Source: Maledivibacter sp. (GTDB taxonomy: Bacteria > Bacillota > Clostridia > Peptostreptococcales > Caminicellaceae). Taken from it: 64,000 nt of DNA. The notes under the pieces are model-generated. The model did no database searches. It was not told where the DNA came from and saw only the letters and a program-made list of their open reading frames with translations. Position 1 is the first letter of the stretch; every line of letters starts with the position of its first letter. The position numbers and the translations under genes were made by a program. Shown here one piece after another: positions 36,965 through 46,404 of this stretch. The stretch is from positions 30,427 to 94,426 of the forward strand of contig JAOASB010000003.1 in NCBI GenBank assembly GCA_025210375.1, in the 5' to 3' direction.

Positions 36965-38293
36965 ATGAAAGATATAAAAATAGCAAAATTTGGAGGCACA
37001 TCCGTAGCCAATGCCAATCAGTTTCGTAAAGTTCAGGCAATCGTCCAAGCCGATGAAGGCCGTAGGTATGTTGTGGTATCAGCACCTGGAAAGCGGCATA
37101 GTGAAGATAATAAGGTGACTGATCTGCTTTACCTATGTCATGCCCATTTACAATACTCAGTTCCCTATGATCAGGTATTTGATATCATATACGATAGATA
37201 TGTGGAAATAGTGAGAGAGCTTCAACTGGATTTTGATATAAAGCCATATTTAGATGAAATAAAATCCAAGATGACAAAGAATATATCCATAGATTATTTA
37301 GTTAGTAGAGGAGAATATCTAAATGCTTTGATAATGGCAAAATTACTAAAATATGATTTTATAGATGCTAAAGAAGTCATATTTTTTGGTAGTAATGGGT
37401 CCATAGATTTTGATAAAACAGAAAAGATGATGTGGAAGAAGCTATCGGAGCATCCAAAGGCAGTAATACCTGGATTTTATGGTAGTACTTGTGATGGTAA
37501 AGTAAAGATCTTTTCTAGAGGCGGCTCCGATATTACTGGAGCCATAGTAGCTAGAATAGCACAGGCTGAGGTTTATGAAAATTGGACGGATGTATCGGGT
37601 TTTCTTGTCACTGATCCACGAATTGTAAAGGACCCTAAGCCCATTGAAAGAATAACCTATAGGGAATTGCGAGAATTATCCTATATGGGTGCTTCGGTAC
37701 TCCATGAAGAAGCAATATTTCCTGTACGTGATATAGGTATACCAATAAATATAAGAAATACCAATGAGCCCGAAAACCCCGGGACAATAATCACAGATCA
37801 TATAAAAAATAAGAGAAATGATAATAATATTATTACCGGTATAGCAGGAAAAAAAGAGTTTACTGTTATAGCCATCCATAAGAACCATATGAATTCTGAG
37901 GTTGGTTTTATAAGAAAACTTCTTTCCATACTTGAAATGAATAATATTACCATTGAACATATACCTTCTGGGATAGATACTGTTTCAATAGTTATTTCTG
38001 ATGCCCAGTTAGATAATAAGCTAGGCATAATAATTGATGAAATAAATAAAAAATGTAATCCAGATTCTTTAAATGTATATACTAATATGGCCCTTATAGC
38101 AACTGTTGGAAACAACATGGCATATACACCGGGAATATCAGCTAAGCTTTTTACAGCATTGGGAGATAAAGGAATAAATATTCGTATGATTGACCAGGGA
38201 TCCAGTGAAATAAATATTATTGTGGGAATCGAAGATAAGGACTTTGACAATGCAATAAGGGCTATATATGATGCATTTGTTGTTTATCCATAG
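36965..38293 (+). CDS. Aspartate kinase
   Basis: 442-residue aspartokinase, the first step of lysine/threonine/methionine synthesis. The catalytic motif is IAKFGGTSVANANQF near the N-terminus, with GRGGSDITGAIVA-type nucleotide binding (SRGGSDITGAIVARIAQAEV) and WTDVSGFLVTDPRIV. The C-terminal 130 residues hold tandem ACT domains (FTVIAIHKNHMNSEVGFIRK; MALIATVGNNMAYTPGISAK) for feedback control. TTAGGAGGATAATC precedes the ATG. No lysine riboswitch was recognised upstream and no other pathway genes are adjacent, so which amino acid inhibits it is open. Confidence 0.93.
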   Translation: MKDIKIAKFGGTSVANANQFRKVQAIVQADEGRRYVVVSAPGKRHSEDNKVTDLLYLCHAHLQYSVPYDQVFDIIYDRYVEIVRELQLDFDIKPYLDEIKSKMTKNISIDYLVSRGEYLNALIMAKLLKYDFIDAKEVIFFGSNGSIDFDKTEKMMWKKLSEHPKAVIPGFYGSTCDGKVKIFSRGGSDITGAIVARIAQAEVYENWTDVSGFLVTDPRIVKDPKPIERITYRELRELSYMGASVLHEEAIFPVRDIGIPINIRNTNEPENPGTIITDHIKNKRNDNNIITGIAGKKEFTVIAIHKNHMNSEVGFIRKLLSILEMNNITIEHIPSGIDTVSIVISDAQLDNKLGIIIDEINKKCNPDSLNVYTNMALIATVGNNMAYTPGISAKLFTALGDKGINIRMIDQGSSEINIIVGIEDKDFDNAIRAIYDAFVVYP

Positions 38294-38324
38294 GCGGCAG
38301 GTTAAGACTAAACTTGGTGGTGGA

Positions 38325-38435
38325 GAAGCCACATATGTTTTCTTCCAGTTCCTCCTATAAACCCGTTTTTCATCTAAATAGAGAAAGGACAAAACTGCTT
38401 TATAAAGGGAACTTCCATAAAACACATGTGTCTTC
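38325..38435. repeat. Palindromic element (about 110 bp) downstream of the aspartokinase gene
   Basis: GAAGCCACATATGTTTTCTT then CCAGTTCC is inverted as GGAACTTCCATAAAACACAT then GTGTCTTC (about 22 of 28 positions). The inner arms also pair (TATAAACCCG with TTTATAAAGGG). It has no T-tract and no coding sequence. It resembles the other small hairpin elements in form but not in sequence. Confidence 0.5.
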
Positions 38436-38491
38436 TCTATCGAACTTTATTTTTAAAATATCTTTATTTTGTATAAAATGATGAAAAGGCT

Positions 38492-38520
38492 TTGACATAT
38501 TATTACTAAAATATTATAAT
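38492..38520 (+). promoter_or_regulatory. asnS promoter
   Basis: Perfect TTGACA (38492-38497), 17 nt, TATAAT (38515-38520), followed at once by the T-box leader. Confidence 0.75.
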
Positions 38521-38550
38521 ATCGATAATAATATAAAATATAAAAACTAT

Positions 38551-38826
38551 GAAGAGAAGAGTAGGTATAGGATGTAGTTTGAGCGAGTCGGCGACGGTGG
38601 AAGGCCGATGCGATGCCTGTATTGAAGAACATCTTGGAGTTTCTAATCGAAATCTACATATATAGTGGAGAGTAGGCTTAGACGGAACCAAACCGTTAAC
38701 AATGGATAGCATAGATATTGTGCTAGTTTAAGGTGGTCATAAAAACTATTGTGGCAATCAGGGTGGTACCGCGAAATACAAGTCTTTCGTCCCTATTTTT
38801 AGGAGATGAAGGGCTTTTTTATTTTT
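38551..38826 (+). ncRNA. T-box riboswitch controlling asnS
   Basis: The leader begins with a stem I region (GAAGAGAAGAGTAGG; distal AGCGAGTCGGCGACGGTGGA). It contains the canonical T-box AGGGTGGTACCGCG (38760-38773) and ends in a terminator (AAGTCTTTCGTCCCT..AGGAGATGAAGGGCTTTTTT, 38780-38826). Uncharged tRNA should bind stem I and the T-box bulge and prevent termination. From the gene, tRNA-Asn is expected. I could not place the specifier codon with certainty. Confidence 0.9.
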
Positions 38827-38893
38827 ACAACCCAAAAGACAGACCATAAAGCTTGGAACATGGAACTTGCAACCATAATGAGGAGGTTTAAAA

Positions 38894-40285
38894 ATGAAAA
38901 CAACATTAGTAAAGGATATTTATAGAAATACAGAGCAGTATGTAGATAAAACTATTACTATCTCTGGGTGGATTAGAACCCTAAGATCGTCAAAGGCCTT
39001 TGGATTCATTGAAGTAAATGATGGAAGCTTCTTTAAAAATGTTCAGGTAGTTTTTGAAGAGAATCTAGAAAATTTTAAAGAAATATCAAAATTCACAATA
39101 GCTGCGGCTATTGTGGTAGAAGGTACTTTAGTTGCTACACCAAACTCAAAGCAGCCCTTTGAAATCAAGGCAACAAAGATAACCTTAGAAGCGGATTCCG
39201 ATAGAGACTATCCGTTGCAAAAGAAAAGACACACCTTTGAATACCTAAGAACCATTGCCCATTTAAGACCACGTAGTAATGCTTTTTCTGCCGTATTTAG
39301 AGTACGTTCTCTTACAGCCTATGCTATCCACAAGTTTTTCCAAGAAAGAGGCTTTGTATATGTTCATACTCCAATCATCACAGGAAGTGACTGCGAAGGT
39401 GCCGGGGAAATGTTCAAGGTGTCTACCCTTGATTTTAAAAACATTCCAATGACTGAAGAAGGCAACATTGACTTTAGTGATGACTTCTTTGGAAAAGAAA
39501 CAAATCTAACGGTAAGTGGACAGCTAGAAGGTGAAGCATATGCCCTTGCCTTCAGAAACATATATACCTTTGGGCCTACTTTTAGAGCCGAAAACTCTAA
39601 TACTGCAAGACATGCTTCTGAGTTCTGGATGATGGAGCCGGAAATAGCCTTTGCTGATCTGAATGATAATATGGATCTTGCAGAGGATATGCTTAAATAT
39701 ATAATAAACTACGTTATGGAAAATGCTCCAGAAGAGCTTGAGTTCTTTAACAAATTTGTTGATAAAGGATTAATTGAAAGATTAAATAACGTTGCAAACT
39801 CAGATTTTGGTAGAATAACTTATACTGAAGCTATTGAAATACTTGAAAAGGCAGATAAGAAGTTTGAGTATCCCGTTCATTGGGGTTGTGACCTTCAAAC
39901 AGAGCATGAGAGATATATAAGTGAAGAGGTACTTAAAAAGCCTGTTTTCGTAACTGACTATCCAAAGGAAATAAAGGCCTTTTATATGAGAATGAATGAT
40001 GACAATAAAACAGTGGCAGCCATGGACCTATTAGTACCTGGTGTTGGGGAACTAATTGGGGGAAGTCAAAGGGAAGAAAGATTAGATGTTCTTGAAGATA
40101 GACTTGCAGAAATGAGTTTAAACAAAGACGACTATTGGTGGTACCTTGATCTAAGAAAATACGGTGGAGTTAAGCATGCCGGTTATGGTCTTGGATTTGA
40201 AAGAGCTATCATGTATCTTACAGGAATATCAAATATAAGAGACGTTATACCTTTCCCAAGGACTCCAAAGTCTGCTGAGTTTTAA
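38894..40285 (+). CDS. asnS: Asparaginyl-tRNA synthetase
   Basis: 463-residue class II synthetase. The N-terminal OB-fold anticodon-binding domain ([20 protein letters not shown]) precedes the catalytic core with motif 2 [20 protein letters not shown] and motif 3 [20 protein letters not shown] then DVIPFPR. Motif 2 with AENSNT distinguishes AsnRS from AspRS. AGGAGG lies before ATG 38894. It is expressed from its own promoter through the T-box leader, so synthesis rises when tRNA-Asn is uncharged. Confidence 0.97.
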   Translation: MKTTLVKDIYRNTEQYVDKTITISGWIRTLRSSKAFGFIEVNDGSFFKNVQVVFEENLENFKEISKFTIAAAIVVEGTLVATPNSKQPFEIKATKITLEADSDRDYPLQKKRHTFEYLRTIAHLRPRSNAFSAVFRVRSLTAYAIHKFFQERGFVYVHTPIITGSDCEGAGEMFKVSTLDFKNIPMTEEGNIDFSDDFFGKETNLTVSGQLEGEAYALAFRNIYTFGPTFRAENSNTARHASEFWMMEPEIAFADLNDNMDLAEDMLKYIINYVMENAPEELEFFNKFVDKGLIERLNNVANSDFGRITYTEAIEILEKADKKFEYPVHWGCDLQTEHERYISEEVLKKPVFVTDYPKEIKAFYMRMNDDNKTVAAMDLLVPGVGELIGGSQREERLDVLEDRLAEMSLNKDDYWWYLDLRKYGGVKHAGYGLGFERAIMYLTGISNIRDVIPFPRTPKSAEF

Positions 40286-40357
40286 AAAGAACCCTGTTTA
40301 GTATCATATAATATCATGATGTTTTTTCAAGTACACAGTTACATTTCTTAAAAAACT

Positions 40358-40412
40358 AAGGAGACAGGTACATTAGTTTCTATAATAAGCTCACCTGTCC
40401 CCTTGGTTTTTA
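40358..40412 (+). terminator. Terminator after asnS
   Basis: AAGGAGACAGGT pairs with ACCTGTCCCCTT (one mismatch) around a loop of about 23 nt, followed by GGTTTTT. Confidence 0.7.
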
Positions 40413-40515
40413 AAAAAACCGTTCACGTCGGCATACATTAAGGATATATAGAAATTTGTAAATAGAGCTAGAAGTGATGTAAAGAAAAATACTAAGAAAA
40501 TAAGATGAAGAAGAG

Positions 40516-41376
40516 ATGAAAATGATTTACTTGAATATTTTTACATTTCCAAATGATGATATGGAAATTGATTTTATAATGGAGGAAAAAAGAACGTGCT
40601 ATGATTCATTCTATCCCTTTAGGATATTATCAAGACATGGTTTTGAAAGAATTGATTTTGATCCAATTACTATTTTATATGGTGGGAATGGTTCAGGAAA
40701 ATCAACGGCTTTGAATGTAATAGCAGAAAAATTAGGAATTCATAGGGATTCTATCTATAATAAGACTAATTTTTTCTCTGACTATGTCAATATGTGCCAG
40801 ATACAACTTGAAGATGACATTCCTAAACATAGTAGGATTATAACAAGCGATGATGTATTTGACTATATGCTGAATATACGCAATCTCAATCAAGGAATTG
40901 ATAATAAGAGGGAAAAACTTTTTGAAGAATATTTTGATGCAAAATATGCTCACTTTCAAATGAAATCTATGGAAGATTACGATCAACTGAAAAAGGTAAA
41001 TGATGCTAGAAGTAAATCTCAATCCAAATTTGTACGAAATAGATTAATTGACAATGTGCGAGAATATTCCAATGGAGAGAGTGCATTTAAGTATTTTACA
41101 GAAAAAATAGATGAAAATGGACTATATGTATTGGATGAGCCTGAAAATAGCCTTTCCCCAAAACGTCAAATAGAATTAATGAATTTTATTGAGGATTCTG
41201 CACGATATTTAGGCTGTCAATTTATAATATCGACCCATTCTCCCTTTCTACTTGCGATGAAGGGAGCAAAAATCTATAATCTTGACGAAAATCCTGTTGA
41301 TGTAAAAATATGGACGGAATTAGAAAATGTTCGTACATATTATGAATTTTTCAAGAAATATGAAAATGAGTTTTAA
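40516..41376 (+). CDS. Stand-alone AAA/ABC-type ATPase
   Basis: 286 residues. Walker A is GGNGSGKST (56-64), an ABC-like signature is SNGES, and Walker B is LYVLDEPENSL (Asp207) followed by the H-loop FIISTHSPFLL. It belongs to the predicted single-domain ATPases of the AAA_21/COG3910 type. There is no nuclease, TOPRIM or membrane domain and no partner gene, so neither transport nor an OLD-type defence role can be claimed. GAAGAAGAG lies directly before ATG 40516; ATG 40522 would have better spacing. It ends near repeat-damaged sequence. Confidence 0.75.
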   Translation: MKMIYLNIFTFPNDDMEIDFIMEEKRTCYDSFYPFRILSRHGFERIDFDPITILYGGNGSGKSTALNVIAEKLGIHRDSIYNKTNFFSDYVNMCQIQLEDDIPKHSRIITSDDVFDYMLNIRNLNQGIDNKREKLFEEYFDAKYAHFQMKSMEDYDQLKKVNDARSKSQSKFVRNRLIDNVREYSNGESAFKYFTEKIDENGLYVLDEPENSLSPKRQIELMNFIEDSARYLGCQFIISTHSPFLLAMKGAKIYNLDENPVDVKIWTELENVRTYYEFFKKYENEF

Positions 41377-41419
41377 TGTTTTTTATTAATAGAATTTAAA
41401 CAAGTACCCCTGTGGTGAT

Positions 41420-41602
41420 CTAATTAATATCTTCTAAAAAATTAAATGCATCATCTAAGCCCTTTAGTTTGTCAAGGTTATAATCTATTTTCACCAATTC
41501 CAATGGAGAAGTGGAATTAGTAAAAATAGACTTAACTATTCTAATGTTTTTACTTTTATATTTATGTGAGCAAATTGCATAATTACTTTCTATAAAAACC
41601 AC
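41420..41602 (-). pseudogene. Gene fragment interrupted by a family B repeat
   Basis: The minus-strand frame ends NIRIVKSIFTNSTSPLELVK then IDYNLDKLKGLDDAFNFLEDIN, which looks like a genuine protein C-terminus. Its first 15 codons, however, are read from the end of a family B repeat (41568 onward). No ribosome site is evident. It is most likely the tail of a gene truncated at the repeat insertion. I do not recognise the family. Confidence 0.4.
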
Positions 41603-41640
41603 CTATCCCATGTAGTTAGTTTTAAAATCCCAATAGCTGT
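41568..41640 (+). repeat. MITE family B, truncated copy
   Basis: GAGCAAATTGCATAATTACT then TTCTATAAAAACCACCTATC matches the left half of the 42943 copy. Similarity fades after about 70 bp and the right end is absent. Confidence 0.6.
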
Positions 41641-41762
41641 CTACTTTGTAACATGTCACCTCCTAGTATATCTAAAATTCAATATTCTTAATTAGGAATA
41701 TATATCCTAACATACCTAATTTACATTTACTGGTTAACAAACCTAAAAGTACAAAAAAGTAT

Positions 41763-41790
41763 TTGCCAATTTATTAAATTATGATACAAT
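41763..41790 (+). promoter_or_regulatory. Promoter of the LacI-type regulator
   Basis: TTGCCA (41763-41768), 16 nt, TACAAT (41785-41790). The operator cluster starts about 12 nt downstream. Confidence 0.55.
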
Positions 41791-41802
41791 AAAAATATAT
41801 TT

Positions 41803-41839
41803 TGGAAACGTTTCCAGTAACGTTTCCGATAACGTTACC
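41803..41839 (+). promoter_or_regulatory. Operator cluster for the LacI-family regulator
   Basis: The perfect 14-bp palindrome TGGAAACGTTTCCA (41803-41816) is followed by GTAACGTTTCC and GATAACGTTACC, giving three overlapping AACGTT centres. CG-centred palindromes are the standard LacI/GalR-family operator form. The position just downstream of the promoter and upstream of the ATG implies autorepression. CcpA binding to the first palindrome is also conceivable. Confidence 0.75.
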
Positions 41840-41855
41840 AAGAAAGAGGTTGGAT

Positions 41856-42881
41856 ATGAAAAATCTAAATATCAAGGATATAGCTAAAATTGCAGGAGTT
41901 GGAGTTAGTACCGTATCTCGTGTTATCAATAATCATCCCGATGTAAAGGCACAGACTAGGGAAAAAGTATTGCAGATAGTAGAAGAATATAATTATATAC
42001 CCAATAATAGTGCAAGAAACTTAAAAAGAAGTGATTCAAAAAATATAGGTGTTTTAGTTAAGGGAATTCATAATCCATTTTTTTCAAAGATAGTTCAATC
42101 CATAGAGCAAAGGATAGACGAAGAAGGATACTCTTTGATACTTCATTATAGTACTGGGGATTGCAATTCTAATGACATAGAAGCTGCTATTGAACTTGTA
42201 AAAGAAAAAAAATTAAAGGGCTTAATTTGTCTTGGAGGAGACTTTGATGATTTAAATGAAAGTCAGCTAATAGATTTAGAAGTTCCCATTGTACTATCAT
42301 CCACCAGTATTTTTGAAAATGCAAACAAGGAAAACTTTTCTAGCGTGATTATAGCAAATGAACAGTCTGCTTTTGAGGCGGTTAAGTATTTATGTGAGTT
42401 AGGACATGAAAAGATAGGAATTATTAGTACTGGGTCAGAGGATAGAAGTATAGGTAAACTTAGATTTCAGGGTTACAAAAAAGCTTTGGCTAAAAAACAA
42501 ATAGAATATAACGAAGAGTTTTTAGAAATTGGAGAGTATACATTTGAATCTGCATTTAATGCTATGAATAGATTACTAGATAAGGACTTGGGTTTGACGG
42601 CTGTTTTTGTTACTTCAGATATCATGGCCATAGGAGCTTCAAAGGCAATTCTTAGTAGGGGTCTAAGTATCCCCCATGATATTTCGGTAATGGGCTTTGA
42701 TGGTATAGAGTATGCAGAATTTTTTCACCCTTCTATAACCACTGTAAAGCAGCCGGGACAGTGTATGGGAGAAAAAAGTGTGGAGATTTTATTTAACTTG
42801 ATAAAAAAGAAGGGCAAGCATCAGCATATAGTTTTAGAAACAGAACTACTTGAAAGAGAATCCTGTAAAAAATTGATATAA
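41856..42881 (+). CDS. LacI-family transcriptional regulator of the alpha-glucan operon
   Basis: 341 residues. The N-terminal LacI helix-turn-helix is NIKDIAKIAGVGVSTVSRVI then NNHPDVKAQTREKV, with the hinge IPNNSARNLKRSDSKNIGVL. The periplasmic-binding-protein-like effector domain follows (IMAIGASKAILSRGLSIPHD; GFDGIEYAEFFHPSITTVKQ). ATG 41856 with AAAGAGG is used; the in-frame extension begins in the operator. Context suggests a maltodextrin-type sugar as inducer and control of the binding protein-to-glgP operon. No copy of the operator was found directly upstream of the binding-protein gene. Confidence 0.92.
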   Translation: MKNLNIKDIAKIAGVGVSTVSRVINNHPDVKAQTREKVLQIVEEYNYIPNNSARNLKRSDSKNIGVLVKGIHNPFFSKIVQSIEQRIDEEGYSLILHYSTGDCNSNDIEAAIELVKEKKLKGLICLGGDFDDLNESQLIDLEVPIVLSSTSIFENANKENFSSVIIANEQSAFEAVKYLCELGHEKIGIISTGSEDRSIGKLRFQGYKKALAKKQIEYNEEFLEIGEYTFESAFNAMNRLLDKDLGLTAVFVTSDIMAIGASKAILSRGLSIPHDISVMGFDGIEYAEFFHPSITTVKQPGQCMGEKSVEILFNLIKKKGKHQHIVLETELLERESCKKLI

Positions 42882-42942
42882 AGGTAGATAAGTATATCTT
42901 AGAGCTATAAATATTTCAATCAATGCTCTTATTTTTATAGGT

Positions 42943-43100
42943 GAGCAAATTGCATAATTACTTTCTATAAAAACCATCTACTACATGTAGTTTTAAAATC
43001 CTCAAAGCTATACCATCAAATATGCTTATATCTTAAGTAATTAAATTAAGGATGATATTCGCATATGCAATTGTGCCAAGTAAGAGTTATGCAATTTCCT
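42943..43100 (+). repeat. MITE family B, full-length copy (158 bp)
   Basis: GAGCAAATTGCATAATTACT at the left and AAGAGTTATGCAATTTCCT at the right, flanked by perfect 5-bp duplications TAGGT (42938-42942 and 43101-43105). It sits between the regulator gene and the sugar-uptake operon, so it may separate or carry promoter elements. Confidence 0.8.
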
Positions 43101-43254
43101 TAGGTATAACTTTAATTCAAAAAAATAAAATTACTATAAAGAAGGGAGGTATGTAACTAAGTTTTCCATAGCACAGGGGGAAATTATTAAAGGGCATATC
43201 TAAATTATGACGAAATGAAAATCTTAAAAAAGTAGGGTGAAGAGGGGGATAACA

Positions 43255-44634
43255 ATGAAAGGATCAAAAAAATTTTTAGCAGTAGGTGTTTTAATTATAT
43301 TTATTTTTTCTAGTATTTTAACAGCTTGTACATCTCAAACAACAAATGATGCACCGGCACCTGCGGAGGAGTCAAAGCCGGCAGAGGAACAAAAGGCTGA
43401 AGAACCAACCAAAAATGAAACTGCAGAAGTAGATATTTTCCAATTCAAGGTTGAAATTGCACAGGAATTAGAAGCAGCTGCCATAGAATATGAAAAAACT
43501 CATCCAAATGTTAAAATCAACATTCAAACAGTTGGTGGTGGAGATGACTACGGTGCAGCCCTAAGGGCTAAATTTCAATCAGGTACTGAACCAGATATCT
43601 ATAATGTTGGTGGGCCACAGGATATAAAGGACTGGATGGAAAAATTAGAGGATTTATCAGATCAGCCATGGGTTGACTTAGCCCTTGATGGCATTTTATC
43701 CGGTGCAACTGTGGAAGGCAAAATATATGCTTTACCATTCAATATTGAGGGCTATGGATTTGTTTATAATAAAGCTATATTTGAGGATGCAGGAATAGAC
43801 CCTTCAACAATAGTGGATTTTGCTAGTTTAGAAAATGCAGTTAAAGTATTGGATAAAAAAATAAAATCCGGTGAATTAAAGGATAAATATCCTCTTTTAG
43901 AAGCAGTATTTGAATACGCAGTCAAGGAAACCTGGGTAACTGGATTACATACCTCTAATACAGCACTTTCTCAAGAATTTGCCAGCTCTTTAGATTCATT
44001 TGCAGCGGATAAGCTTGAATTTAAATATTCAGATGGACTAAAGGATATAATCGATTTACAAGTAAATTACTCTGCACATGCTGATTCAAAGGCAAAATTA
44101 AATGCAGTGGATTATGCTACACAGGTCGATGAGGGTATAGCAATTGAGAGAGTTGCAATTATTCAGCAAGGCAACTGGATATTTGGGGGAGTTAATGATA
44201 TTGATGAAAATGTAGCTAAAAACTTAGATATCCTACCTATGCCTATTAAAGGAGCTAAAGAAGATTCAATTCCTGTGGGAGTTCCTATGCATTGGGCAGT
44301 CAATAAAGACAGTAATGATGCAGACAAGGAAGCCGCTAAGGAATTCTTAAATTGGTTATATACTTCTGATGCAGGAAAGGACTACGTAGTAAATAAATTC
44401 TTCTTTATTCCTCCTTTGAAGGGATACGATGGATTAGAACCAAAGGACCCACTAGGAAAGGCTGTCAAGAGATATGCGGGAGAAGGAAAAACAATGCCTT
44501 GGGTATTCATGGGATATCCAACTGGTTGGGGTATGGAAGTACTTGGAACAGAAATTCAAAAATACCTGTCAGATGAGGTGACTTGGGAAGAGTTAGTCAC
44601 TAACTCCAGGGCTAAGTGGGAGGAACTAAGATAA
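43255..44634 (+). CDS. ABC sugar transporter, solute-binding lipoprotein
   Basis: 459-residue family 1 extracellular binding protein (MalE type). The signal peptide ends in the lipobox ILTACTS (Cys at about 25), followed by a Pro/Glu/Ala-rich linker, then the binding fold (IAQELEAAAIEYEKTHPNVK; ALRAKFQSGTEPDIYNVGGP; EGKIYALPFNIEGYGFVYNK). Ligand from context: maltose, maltodextrins or related alpha-glucosides. ATG 43255 is preceded by AGAGGGGGAT. It is the first gene of a six-gene operon. A GGGGGAT/ATCCCCC hairpin downstream probably protects its mRNA, in line with the high binding-protein levels needed. Confidence 0.92.
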   Translation: MKGSKKFLAVGVLIIFIFSSILTACTSQTTNDAPAPAEESKPAEEQKAEEPTKNETAEVDIFQFKVEIAQELEAAAIEYEKTHPNVKINIQTVGGGDDYGAALRAKFQSGTEPDIYNVGGPQDIKDWMEKLEDLSDQPWVDLALDGILSGATVEGKIYALPFNIEGYGFVYNKAIFEDAGIDPSTIVDFASLENAVKVLDKKIKSGELKDKYPLLEAVFEYAVKETWVTGLHTSNTALSQEFASSLDSFAADKLEFKYSDGLKDIIDLQVNYSAHADSKAKLNAVDYATQVDEGIAIERVAIIQQGNWIFGGVNDIDENVAKNLDILPMPIKGAKEDSIPVGVPMHWAVNKDSNDADKEAAKEFLNWLYTSDAGKDYVVNKFFFIPPLKGYDGLEPKDPLGKAVKRYAGEGKTMPWVFMGYPTGWGMEVLGTEIQKYLSDEVTWEELVTNSRAKWEELR

Positions 44635-44653
44635 AATAATAGATCTAATCTGT

Positions 44654-44671
44654 GGGGGATGAAAATCCCCC
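44654..44671 (+). terminator. Intra-operon hairpin after the binding-protein gene
   Basis: GGGGGAT-GAAA-ATCCCCC without a T-tract. This form, between binding protein and permease genes, is usual for mRNA stabilisation or partial termination rather than a full stop. Confidence 0.6.
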
Positions 44672-44695
44672 TCAAAATATATATAGGAGGTCGAC

Positions 44696-45562
44696 ATGAA
44701 AAGTTCTAGGCTATGGTTTTGTGTTTTTGTTCTCCCAATATTATTTGCTTTTATGATTGTTGTAATTATTCCTATGTTCATGGGTATTTATTACTCCTTT
44801 ACCGACTGGAATGGAATAATAAATGATCCCAATTGGGTGGGACTTAATAATTATATAGAAGTATTAAAAAATGATAAGGATTTTATAGAATCCTTTAAAT
44901 TCACTGCTAAATTTGCATTAGTATCAGTATTAGTCATTAATTTCATTGGATTTGGATTAGCCCTTCTTGTTACAAGAAATTCAAAGCTAAATAATATTTT
45001 AAGAAGTATATTCTTTATGCCAAATTTGATTGGGGGATTGATTCTTGGATTTGTATGGCAGTTTATTTTCACAAAGGCATTCAATTCCATTGGAGGTAAG
45101 CTTGGACTAGGCTTCTTAGAAGGCTGGTTGTCAACTACATCCACTGGCTTTTGGGGATTGGTTATATTAATGTCATGGCAGCTTTCCGGATATATGATGA
45201 TAATATATATAGCAGCATTGCAAAGTATCCCCCAGTCCCTTAAGGAAGCCGCAAAAATAGATGGAGCAAATGCCTTCCAAAGGCTGAAAAATATAATTAT
45301 ACCTTTAGTTGCTCCAGCCTTTACAGTGGGATTGTTTTTGACTCTATCTAATTCATTTAAGCTTTTCGACCAAAATTTATCCCTTACAAATGGGACACCC
45401 CATAACTCAACTCAGATGTTAGCCTTAAATATTTATAAAACTGCCTTTACCTTTAATAAGTTTGGGTTAGCTCAAGCTAAAGCAGTGATGTTTTTAATAA
45501 CCGTAGCTGTAATTACCTTAACTCAAATATATTATAGCAAGAAAAGGGAGGTAGAAATGTAA
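44696..45562 (+). CDS. ABC sugar transporter permease, MalF/UgpA type
   Basis: 288 residues with six membrane helices. The cytoplasmic coupling (EAA) loop is LKEAAKIDGANAFQRLKNII then IPLVAP. AGGAGGTCGAC precedes ATG 44696. It pairs with the next gene to form the channel; the genes overlap by 1 nt (TAATG). No ATPase is encoded in the operon, so a shared MsmX/MsmK-like ATPase elsewhere must energise it. Confidence 0.93.
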   Translation: MKSSRLWFCVFVLPILFAFMIVVIIPMFMGIYYSFTDWNGIINDPNWVGLNNYIEVLKNDKDFIESFKFTAKFALVSVLVINFIGFGLALLVTRNSKLNNILRSIFFMPNLIGGLILGFVWQFIFTKAFNSIGGKLGLGFLEGWLSTTSTGFWGLVILMSWQLSGYMMIIYIAALQSIPQSLKEAAKIDGANAFQRLKNIIIPLVAPAFTVGLFLTLSNSFKLFDQNLSLTNGTPHNSTQMLALNIYKTAFTFNKFGLAQAKAVMFLITVAVITLTQIYYSKKREVEM

Positions 45563-46389
45563 TGGAAAATAGTAGGATGAAAAGAATTGGACTACCATTT
45601 TTAAGTAGTTTATTGGCAGTATTATTTTTATCCCCCTTATATATAGTATTTACAAATTCCTTCAAAACTCAAAAAGGTATATTTTTAAATGTCATGAGTT
45701 TGCCCTTTGGGAAATATTTTAGCCCAGGCAATTATACTGAGTCCTTTAAACAGCTTGATTTTATTCGATCATTTTTTAATTCCTTGTTTATTACAATTTC
45801 AAGTACCCTTATAATCATTATATTCGCCTCAATGGCTGCATGGATGCTGGTGAGAACAAAGAGTAAATTCAGTACCTTCTTATTCTTTCTATTTGCCGGG
45901 GCCATGCTTATACCCTTTCAATCAGTAATGCTGCCCCTAATAAGGTTAATGGGTAAACTAAATCTTTTAAATCCATTTGGACTTATATTCATGTATCTTG
46001 GATTTGGATCGAGCCTCTCTATAATACTATATCATGGTTTTATTAAGGGGATACCAAAGGAATTGGAGGAAGCTGCTACTATAGATGGATGTAATAGATT
46101 TGAGGTTTTTTGGTATATTGTATTTCCATTGCTAAAGCCCATAACAGTTACAGTTAGTATTTTAAATGCCATGTGGATATGGAATGATTTTCTATTACCT
46201 CAGCTTGTAATTAATAAACCTGAGTGGCATACAATCCCACTTAAGATGTTTTTCTTCTTTGGTCAATTTTCTAAGAAGTGGCATCTAGCATTAGCTGGTC
46301 TTGTAATAGCTATGATTCCAATTATTATATTTTATTTATTCGCCCAAAAACATATTGTCAAGGGTGTTACCGACGGGTCTATTAAATAG
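45562..46389 (+). CDS. ABC sugar transporter permease, MalG/UgpE type
   Basis: 275 residues, six membrane helices, coupling loop ELEEAATIDGCNRFEVFWYI then VFPLLKP. AAGGGAGGTAG precedes the start at the end of the previous gene. It is the second half of the permease heterodimer and is coupled to the first by overlapping stop/start codons. Its stop is followed 15 nt later by the alpha-glucosidase start. Confidence 0.93.
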   Translation: MENSRMKRIGLPFLSSLLAVLFLSPLYIVFTNSFKTQKGIFLNVMSLPFGKYFSPGNYTESFKQLDFIRSFFNSLFITISSTLIIIIFASMAAWMLVRTKSKFSTFLFFLFAGAMLIPFQSVMLPLIRLMGKLNLLNPFGLIFMYLGFGSSLSIILYHGFIKGIPKELEEAATIDGCNRFEVFWYIVFPLLKPITVTVSILNAMWIWNDFLLPQLVINKPEWHTIPLKMFFFFGQFSKKWHLALAGLVIAMIPIIIFYLFAQKHIVKGVTDGSIK

Positions 46390-46404
46390 TTGGAGGGGAT
46401 AGAA

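Noticed and set aside
40516..41376. Defence-system ATPase (OLD, Gabija or retron type)
   Set aside because: The ATPase core is present, but there is no nuclease, TOPRIM, reverse transcriptase or toxin partner adjacent, so a defence role is not supported.
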